64,000 bases of DNA from Paragonimus westermani (Eukaryota > Platyhelminthes > Trematoda > Plagiorchiida > Troglotrematidae), in NCBI GenBank assembly GCA_008508345.1, contig QNGE01000142.1, forward strand, positions 62,001 through 126,000. The letters are read 5' to 3'. This document shows positions 56,872-64,000 of this stretch, in pieces. A program made the translations under genes and the position numbers. Each line of letters starts with the position of its first letter. Within the stretch, counting starts at the first letter, position 1. Under the pieces are notes generated by a model that was not told the origin of the DNA, searched no databases, and worked only from the letters and a program-made list of their open reading frames with translations.

Positions 56872-58439
56872 CGGTTTTGGCTGGTTGGATGAGAAATATG
56901 AAGGTGTATTGACCGCTCTCCGCATATCACATGCAAAACTACTGTGAACCAGTATCTGATTATTCATGAAGGATGTAATTCCAATCCGTCAGCATTTCCG
57001 GTTTGAAGCCTAACGAGCAAGTGGTTTGACATGAAGAAATGTTCATAGTTTGCATTGACTAGTAATGTTCATCTCTGATCAGTATTGAATTTCGCATAAT
57101 TTTTGTGCAACGTTTAAATGGTACGGCATGACCTTCGAACACAATTCAACTTCGTACACTCCGGACTGACAATATATCCGTCACAGTAGCCCCTCGAAGA
57201 CAGTACACAAAACTGTTACTCCAGTTTAGCTCCACTGCACTTCTAACGCCGTGATTACCCTAATTCTTCTTCAATACCTTAAGCACACATAAAAAGGCGT
57301 GTTCTGAGAACATTTAGTTTTCACTAATGTGGTTGAATTTGCGTTAAATCGTGAATATCTCTTGTTGGTTCAAAACAAGAATCAAAATAACTTGTATTTC
57401 TAATGGCTTTCATGCTGAACTACTTTCTGTTACATTCATTGGTAGTCTAATGGATTAGGTCCCTATTTTAGTAAGATTTGCATGTAACTAGCAAATGGCT
57501 ACTTGAAGCACTCCACATATGTGTACGCTTATCCAAACAGCTATCTACATTAGCGGTTTTAAGAACGGGCTTTTCTCCCTCAAATCCTATTGGGGTTTCT
57601 CATTTCGTGCACAGCACCAACTTATTGGATGTGACAAAAAAATTTTTATTGGAAACATCTGGGAAGTACGCGTGGTTCAATTCAGAAAATACCGTTTGAA
57701 CTCTTCTGTTTTTTCTAACTTCCATAAATTTTCACTGTTCACAAAATCAACGCCTAATACTCCGGACAGACAAACGGATGAGTCAGTTTTTGCACTTGGT
57801 TAGTTAGGTTCCAACAGGCACAGTAGATAGCAAATACGTTGTTTTCTTTCTCGAATCTGTTTTACGTTTCTACCCTCCCACTAGTCGTGCACCTTCATTC
57901 TTAGAATAAGTAGAGCACTTCAATTGTTAGTAATGCCCTCTACGTGATCTTGGTGATTTTTGATCGTTCATATTATCATCTTGTCTGGTTTGTCTCTGTG
58001 CCATCTATCTTCGTTGAATCGACCTCAAACGCCTCGAAACTTCAGTATTCGGGGCGGGTGTTCTTTGGTTCCTCAGATATTTTTAGCTGCAACAATTAAT
58101 GGTGCGTTCACTGAAGACTAATTCAGTCCTTATCTTGCGTAAGCGCAATGATCCATTGTTACACATACTCTAAGAATGTTCTGTTCATGTCTGACTTCCT
58201 GAAAGGGGGTTGTGACCGCTTCATCTTTTAATCTGCGGCCAACCCCTTGTTCCACGTCAGTAAATATGTCATGTTTGAGGTGAATCCGTCAAGTCAGATG
58301 AACAGCTGAAAGTCGCGACTAGAGACTTGCTGATCGATTAAATGCCCCGTATTTATTTCGGGTGAGGAGCAGAATTTTTACCTATTGCTTACCAGCGAAT
58401 GGTTATCCAGCCACTGTAGTCCATAGATGAGCAACATGT
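56872..58439. other. No gene seen
   Basis: 57478-57803 is open in two plus frames without splice sites. GGTAGTCTAATGGATTAGG at about 57440 resembles a tRNA D-arm but no B box follows. Otherwise AT-rich. Confidence 0.45.
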
Positions 58440-58765
58440 ATGAGCATGAGTATATCAGTTTGTAGAAAATACGCCTTTTGGATGCGCTTCCAAACCTTTC
58501 CAGGAAAAAGCAGTTCGTTTACACTTAGAAAGTTTAGGAACTCCACCGTAGCATTCGGTGTTTTGTTAGTTGTGCCAAACAACTCCACATGCACAAAATG
58601 TGTTCAGTGTGAATTGCTACATTCAACGGCATCCAGCAAATATTTCGCTACTACCAATTTTGATAATCACGGTGTGACAGAAACCGTTTTAGAAAAATTT
58701 AACGCTTTCTTCTTGGAAAATCACAGTCTTTCAACGTTTGGCCGCTATAATTGTGTACACTACTG
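58440..58765 (+). CDS. Candidate first or internal coding exon with a strong donor
   Basis: A frame from ATG 58440 (ATGAGCATGAGT) is open for 108 codons to the donor CTACTG|GTGAGT at 58766, leaving two bases. Alternatively the exon begins after ATATCAGTTTGTAG at about 58464. Residues: KYAFWMRFQTFPGKSSSFTL, RKFRNSTVAFGVLLVVPNNS, a Cys pair region TCTKCVQCELL, and VTETVLEKFNAFFLENHSLS. NNST and HSLS sites and paired cysteines suggest an extracellular or luminal domain. I do not recognise the family. Confidence 0.42.
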
Positions 58766-58814
58766 GTGAGTTCCAACAAGAGTCACTTCCAAATTCATTG
58801 TTTTCATTTCAAAG

Positions 58815-58917
58815 GAACTATCTGATAGGTCCATGTAAATGTAGAATTTTGGTCCTTTGTCCATTTGTAGGCCTGCCTCCATCTTTGTGGTTGGTGTACC
58901 TGATCCACATGGAGTGA
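58815..58917 (+). CDS. Possible continuation exon with a membrane segment
   Basis: It lies 49 bases after the exon ending at 58765. The acceptor is TGTTTTCATTTCAAAG. The first base completes TGG with the two bases left upstream, and the frame then reads NYLIGPCKCRILVLCPFVGL, PPSLWLVYLIHME and TGA. Very short introns occur in flatworm genes. However, the minus strand here (58818-59015) is also open and GC-richer, so a decayed repeat is an alternative. Confidence 0.25.
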
Positions 58918-60300
58918 CTGTCCAAAGATAACTCATTGCCTGTCAGATAACTGCATCCCATACAAAACGCAAAGACTACATTTTGCCATTTACGACCTGT
59001 GGTAATGGTTGACAAGGAACGTAATTGACAACTTGGTTTGAAAACTGTACCAGGTACAGTTTCTCAGTCTACTGTAGGATTGCTGACACATGGGAGTCGA
59101 AGCGGGTCAGTTCAGTGACACCAATATGATGCCATCTAATGCAACAACAGCAAATTTCTTCAACCATGAACTGCAAAAATGTGGTTCATTTCGCCACATC
59201 ATTTACAGACAAAATACTACATAACAATCCTCCGGAATATTTTTTCTTCTAAGTGCGTCTATTCACTAGGTTCTGTGTTGCTTCGTAAAGAATAATTTTG
59301 GCTTTACTAATTACATGTCACTTAATAAGTCTTTTGCTAAAGTGCACACCAACCTACTACGTGTAGCACCCGCAGTCCACTGAGACACTTGAAGCTATAA
59401 GTTAAAAATCACATTAAAAGTTGGCTTCCGACTAATAAAAACTTTTGAACTGGCGCCTTCAAACTATCCGAGACTTTATAGTGGGCATGTGAGACTTGGC
59501 ATTTAAGTAGGATAGTTTGACTATGCTTAAATTGAGGTTAATGGCGCCATGGTCATGGCTGCAAAACCCTATAGACAATATTTCAAATTATGATAATGGT
59601 GAGGACATGAGCTATAAACAGAATTTGTGATGAGCTGAGCTGTAGCACAAATCTACTCAAAATTCAGACTAGATAACGTTCAAAATGTGGAGTGTTGTTC
59701 CCGAATGTTTCTTAGATCAATCGCTTAAGAAAAACCAAGTAATTTCTACTCTATTTTCTGGTTTGAGAGCGATAGCAAATTTCCCTTAGTGTACCAATAG
59801 AATCGCGTCGCAGATCGCAGCTTTTGTTAGTCTGTTGCGGTTTCTATATTTATTTCGCGAAGCTAACACGATCTGGCGATTTGAAATCCAGGGCTACCGG
59901 CACAATTTTCAGCTTCAGTGATGTGATAATTCCACATCGCTAAAGAACTGAGTCGTGTGAGGAAGTTTCATCATTTGCTTGCAATGAGCACAGAACTTAC
60001 GCAACATAAATTCATCTGCTGAATAGTATCAGTTATCCTTGCGGAATTGTCAGAATGAAGTTATTAACTTGCCGGCTTTTGTCCCTTTGACAAAATCATA
60101 AGCAATCTTTTTTAATCCAAACCTATGCATATGCTAGCAAGCAGTATCAAACTTTTGTATGCCACGCGTCAGAAAATACTTCGACAACTACTGGAAATGT
60201 TGCCTAATTTAAACATTCGAATTCCTCGTGAATGACAAACATAAATACGATCAGTTAGAACAATCTTAGCTAACAAGCCATCATTTTTAATAGTACTTAC
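58918..60300. other. No firm gene
   Basis: 58.82-59.13 kb is GC-richer and open in several minus-strand frames (for example HHIGVTELTRFDSHVSAILQ after a TTTTTGCAG acceptor near 59179), possibly a repeat remnant or a minus-strand exon. The rest is AT-rich and unassigned. Confidence 0.35.
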
Positions 60301-60393
60301 ATGTTCATGAACTAAACTTGAGAATTTGGCATGTGATATTGCAGGTAGAGCCCTAGAACCTAACTGATGTATCACCCGTTGAAGTGAAGCCAT
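60301..60393 (-). CDS. Candidate first coding exon, mitochondrial-presequence-like
   Basis: Minus strand: ATG at 60393, preceded directly by an in-frame TGA, opens 31 codons that end in phase 0 at a consensus donor (GAACAT|GTAAGTACT). The product begins MASLQRVIHQLGSRALPAIS and ends HAKFSSLVHEH. It has no acidic residue before position 30 and spaced Arg/Lys with Ser and Leu, the look of a mitochondrial targeting presequence. The mature protein would lie in exons further down the minus strand, which I could not identify. The frame stays open past the donor for 43 more codons, so an unspliced reading is possible. Confidence 0.42.
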
Positions 60394-60797
60394 TCAGCAC
60401 AACTTTTAACAAAATCTGTCTAGAAGTCCTCCGTATAAGCTCTTATACTGTCTTCATTTCTTTGGCTTTCCAAATAAAGCCTGTGGCTGATGAACAGAGA
60501 AACAATATGCACAACGTGTATAAGCTCCACTATAACATTTGTAACGCCAACTGAGTTATTAAGGACTCACAACTTTCACCGAATGCCCTCAGTGAGCAGA
60601 AGTACATGCAATTCAGAAAATCGACCAATTATATGTAGAAATGGATTATTTCATGAATAATCGGAGTTCAACAGGTAGTTAACGTACAATAGAAAAGAGT
60701 GTATAACCAGCTAAACTTTGAAGTAAAATTTGCTTTGGTTAGACACTTGCTAATGAAATTCTTAAGTTCAACTGGACAACAATAATCACCTCTGTGT
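60394..60797. other. No gene seen
   Basis: AT-rich. Upstream of the minus-strand start at 60393 there is no recognisable TATA box or splice acceptor. Confidence 0.45.
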
Positions 60798-61045
60798 CTA
60801 AACATATTTTTGGTATGATGTTAAATCTCCCAAACTCTCTATTTGTTGGCATGTGCCATTAAGTGAAATAAACGGGTGACTTAAGTTGTTTGACGCTGTC
60901 CGATATGATAATTCGCATCTCCTGACCACACGTGAATAATCATTCTGTGTTAGACGATGAAACATTATTTCATCAACAGTAAAACATGGATGATGCAAAG
61001 ACAAAAAATGATCATCTGGGTTACCTTGGCACCATCGCAAATTGC
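60798..61045 (-). CDS. Candidate coding segment with a nested 21-base micro-exon reading
   Basis: Minus strand: acceptor AATCTTTTTTGTTCGAAG ends at 61046, and the frame is open for 82 codons to a stop at 60798. Residues include NPDDHFLSLHHPCFTVDEIM, FHRLTQNDYSRVVRRCELSY and FISLNGTCQQIESLGDL. Immediately after the acceptor, 21 bases (61045-61025) are followed by the donor CCAAG|GTAACC, so a micro-exon ending there is an alternative. Other acceptors inside (CATCGTCTAACACAG) also fit. Family unknown. Confidence 0.3.
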
Positions 61046-61920
61046 CTTCGAACAAAAAAGATTAGTGGTGTCTACTAGATAAAGCCTTCGTTATCTAGAG
61101 TATATCACCACTTGCAACCGGGAATTACGTGAAAATCGCCATAAATTTGGGCCATGTGTCCTGTTCTTGATATAGTTTGTTACTTATGATGCCAGGCGTC
61201 GCTCATCAGCTTGTGTGAGGGCGCTCATTTTCACACTTTTAAACTACTTGGTTCTCCAAATAAGAGTGATTGATAGAATGCAAATCAGATGATGTTCCCA
61301 AGGTGGCACACTGTGATCAGACACGAATATGTTATCATTTTTGTCTTTGGCCATTCATGTGATTGGGTCTTGTTGCAGACAGCCAGTCCTTGATTTGTAA
61401 CCTCCAAATACGTATTACTGAATATAGTTCGTGAATACGGAAATACCCCGCAGGGATATTAATTATAATGAATCAAACTTATAGAACCCAGGAGCTATTG
61501 AGATTGGACAAGCCACGGTACTCTAAGAACTGAATTGACAGAAGGTGTTTACATGTATTTGGCGTGACCACCACAATATTCAAAATCACTAGTGTCTAAG
61601 AAGTGAAATTGTCGAGTTACTTTAGACTGCTGAAACGTATTAGAATTTAGGTCGATGTTTGTAGTATGAAAGAATTCAAATTTAGGTGGAGGATTCTTGT
61701 AGCACCGTAAAGCGGCTGCGCAAAGTGATAGAAAGTTATTTCGGTACACAGTAATTTTGAACTATGTTGCAACAACAGCACGCAAAAGTAACTTAAGTCA
61801 TCGCTGTAGAAATACAGAAGAGCCTAAAAAATTGTCCTTCTTTTGTGACTCATTTTACAAGCGTCAAAGTATTTTCGCGAGCACTGAAACGAGAAAGACA
61901 TCGTTTGAGGTTTTTTTCAG
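61046..61920. other. No gene seen
   Basis: AT-rich. 61757-61920 (plus) is open and leads into the acceptor at 61920, but without motifs. Confidence 0.45.
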
Positions 61921-61975
61921 CGAGAAGTCAAATGATGATGTTGGTCGTTGGACCACACACTTTCCACAGCGTTGA
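61921..61975 (+). CDS. Short candidate terminal exon
   Basis: A strong acceptor (TTGAGGTTTTTTTCAG) ends at 61920. Taking two incoming bases the segment encodes EKSNDDVGRWTTHFPQR and TGA. It is polar and ordinary in composition, but very short and supported by one splice signal only. Confidence 0.22.
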
Positions 61976-61996
61976 AATTCAAGTTGTATTCAGTGT

Positions 61997-62290
61997 TTGA
62001 ATATGGTACCCATGGAAACCTCACGTAATTGTGTTCTCTACCAAAGTGTGTTCCGTACAGATTCAGAGAAAAAAAAAGCGGCTGAATTCTTGTTAGCATA
62101 CAGAATTTCATATAGGTCTCCACAGAGTGTACACAGTTCTATTGACTTATCTCACTTACCGTTGTTGAATCATTTCATTTTTCGTATCAACTTCGTTATT
62201 TTGAATTATCACATAATTCAGAAAGTGCGTTTAGTTGTTATCGATTTGCAGATAATTCCAGTGACAAATTTCTATGACCATCGACGGTAG
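61997..62290 (+). CDS. Unrecognised 97-codon open reading frame
   Basis: ATG to TAG, with a lysine run and mixed centre (VFRTDSEKKKAAEFLLAYRI) and a hydrophobic second half (LLNHFIFRINFVILNYHIIQ). Acceptor-like sequences lie inside (CACATAATTCAG, GATTTGCAG), but no donor is clear. It could be a real exon or chance; the length alone is not significant here. Confidence 0.22.
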   Translation: MNMVPMETSRNCVLYQSVFRTDSEKKKAAEFLLAYRISYRSPQSVHSSIDLSHLPLLNHFIFRINFVILNYHIIQKVRLVVIDLQIIPVTNFYDHRR

Positions 62291-62946
62291 CGCCTCATCT
62301 GATTAACACTGAAAGCACAGGTTTGTACAATGAAATAATGCACCTTGTTCAACGACCGAAAAGAAAGGCACATTATCCTTGGTTTTTTAAACTCACACTA
62401 ACATTACTGCATTAATCGGCTGTCGAAACTTCGTTTCAGTAGAGAGACGCTCCGTTTCCTCGGTCATTTATAATCTAAATTTTATCGTACAAGAAACACG
62501 TCTGGTGCTATGCATTACCTGTCGTATGTCTCGAGAACGACTGAATCAGCATCTTATGACTGACGTTTTAGACTGTTTCCTGTTCCGCAATTTCCCAAAC
62601 ACTATTTTGATCATTTGTGTTATGAACAGTTCTAAATACATCATTAAAAAGTGGTCATTTTCTGATTGAAAATCACCCAAAACTTGGAAACAAATTCTCA
62701 CGATTACCTTCCAGCAGACTAACTGAATTTTCTGAGGCGTCGTTTATGAATTTTTTTCAAAAATAGACTTCGCGCTTTAAAACTTTAGCCTCCTCCTAAG
62801 CCGTTTTCGTAAGTCGCGTTCACGTCGTTTTTGGAAATTATGTTCACCTTGGTGCAAAAGCTTGTAAGGTGAAGTAAGGCCAGGACTTTTTCCCATCATC
62901 ACTCGTCTGAATTGGAAAACGTTTCCTCGAAATAGTTTAACGGTCA
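62291..62946. other. No gene seen
   Basis: AT-rich DNA with no supported feature. Confidence 0.5.
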
Positions 62947-63253
62947 TTAGTCATGGGTAGCACACATGTATTTACTGTTCTTCCAATCCAGTTTTCTTCG
63001 ATTAGGTTGAAATAAGACTACCAATCCTCTTGTAGTTTTTACGAAAGTTTCCGTAAATCGCACACTACAAGTAATATAAGCAGAGCGAAATTCCCCAAAC
63101 TTTCCCAGGAATTTCCTTTTTTGTTCTTGTACATAGTGAATGATGCACTTTGGATCAAGAAACAAATGGTTGTGCACCGCAAATGCGTCAGTACTACGTT
63201 GATCTGCGGTACGCACGCAATATGAGCGGTGGACGAAACAAACATCAGCACAC
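62947..63253 (-). CDS. Candidate terminal coding exon, basic
   Basis: Minus strand: acceptor GATGTACTTTGAACAG ends at 63254, then about 101 codons to a stop at 62947. Residues include CADVCFVHRSYCVRTADQRS, HYVQEQKRKFLGKFGEFRSA and LFQPNRRKLDWKNSKYMC. It is basic with several cysteines. A second minus frame over 63039-63251 is also open for 70 codons, so the frame choice is not certain. The acceptor is moderate and no poly(A) signal was seen. Confidence 0.3.
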
Positions 63254-64000
63254 CTGTTCAAAGTACATCGTGATCAAAACACGAGAGCTCGTTCTTTCAG
63301 GTTGAATAACTTTTCCGTTCGCGCAGAATAGGTGATTCCGACAAACTGATAACAAAACACGTGAGTTTGATTCAATCGAAGGAGAACGGCGACTACTGCC
63401 ATTAAATGACATACATAATATTTAAAAAGTCATTCACACGAGTTCACCCATCTAATAATCCGTCTCGTAATGAACATCAGTTCCCGGTACGTTGAAAAGC
63501 AAACAAAAGTTGTTGACCTTCACTTCTGCTAACTTGACCTGAGTTGATTTGGCAGAAAGTATCATTCACCGATGGGAAACTTTAGTAAATCCTTTTTGCA
63601 GCTAACGGAAAAATATTTTTGCGTTCAACGCTAAAGTTTTAACTTTGCCTGTGCCGTGCTCTACAACTTGACATCGGATCAAGGGTAATTCACTCAGTTT
63701 TGGCCTACCAGTTTATCCAGCAGAAGTCGAGGGTAATCAAGAGGTTTCGAAGAATGATATCAAATTGTCAAATGTTGTAAATTAAACGAGTCACGATGCT
63801 TAAAGTCAAGAAAGTAGTTTTTTGGGGTAAACTGAAGCATTCTGAGTAAGGGAAGGAAAATGGACGCAAACGAGTGAATTAATAAAGAGCCTTGTTCCCC
63901 AAATTACTACTAGCACGCTTATTTGGGTGAACGGTCTTTTGTTAACTCCAGTTGCGTTCCGTAGATCAAAACTTAAGCTACAAAAGATGGACGGCGGAAA
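63254..64000. other. No gene seen
   Basis: AT-rich sequence to the window edge. No open frame, splice pair or repeat is supported. Confidence 0.5.

Noticed and set aside
57436..57470. GGTAGTCTAATGGATTAGG resembling a tRNA D-arm
   Set aside because: No B box follows within tRNA distance.
1..64000. CRISPR arrays, rRNA genes, long tandem satellites and LTR pairs
   Set aside because: Looked for by eye and not seen; short or diverged cases could be missed without a computed self-alignment.

Overview
The window looks like nuclear DNA of a flatworm, most probably a digenean trematode. It is AT-rich and almost free of long open frames. The only long open frames lie in retroelements whose protein signatures match trematode Penelope-like elements (PLEs) and RTE-like LINEs; the taxon is my inference from those signatures. 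There are no bacterial features: no operons, no ribosome binding sites and no CRISPR array.

Retroelements carry the firm signal. (1) 1366-2720, + strand: a 5'-truncated PLE with an intact frame from reverse transcriptase (RT) motif B through the GIY-YIG endonuclease, followed by a TATA box and a hammerhead-ribozyme-like core. (2) 12344-12568 (+) and 17367-17823 (-): two decayed copies of one GIY-YIG family. (3) 25620-26217 (-): a decayed PLE RT core. (4) 27070-27900 (+): a decayed RTE-like LINE. (5) 47556 to about 50540 (+): a LINE lacking its endonuclease domain but with an uninterrupted RT plus C2H2 zinc finger of about 770 residues, opened by a 42-bp fold-back. (6) 51900-53274 (-): a decayed PLE that keeps its 5' end, including a second hammerhead-like motif sharing 19 identical bases with the one at 2638-2656. 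A tRNA-derived SINE head lies at 4360-4440 (-).

Host genes are much less certain. The rest reads as intron or intergenic DNA with short open segments bounded by plausible splice sites. The better ones are 10181-10427 (+), 16710-17059 (-), 20387-20512 (+), the phase-matched pair 30189-30296/30889-31012 (+), the phase-matched pair 33157-33242/33922-34074 (+), 39530-39742 (-), 51502-51622 (+), 55907-56076 (+), 56368-56541 (+), 58440-58765 (+) and 60301-60393 (-). I recognise the function of none of them. Several must be chance, because open segments of 60-110 codons next to T-rich AG sites are expected by chance in 64 kb of such DNA.

The retroelement remnants do not form a pathway together. They record several independent insertions: the LINE at 47.6 kb and the PLE at 1.4 kb look youngest, and the others are heavily decayed. 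The most unusual structures are the paired hammerhead/promoter modules of the PLEs and the LINE's fold-back, whose loop sequence recurs in a hairpin in its 3' region.
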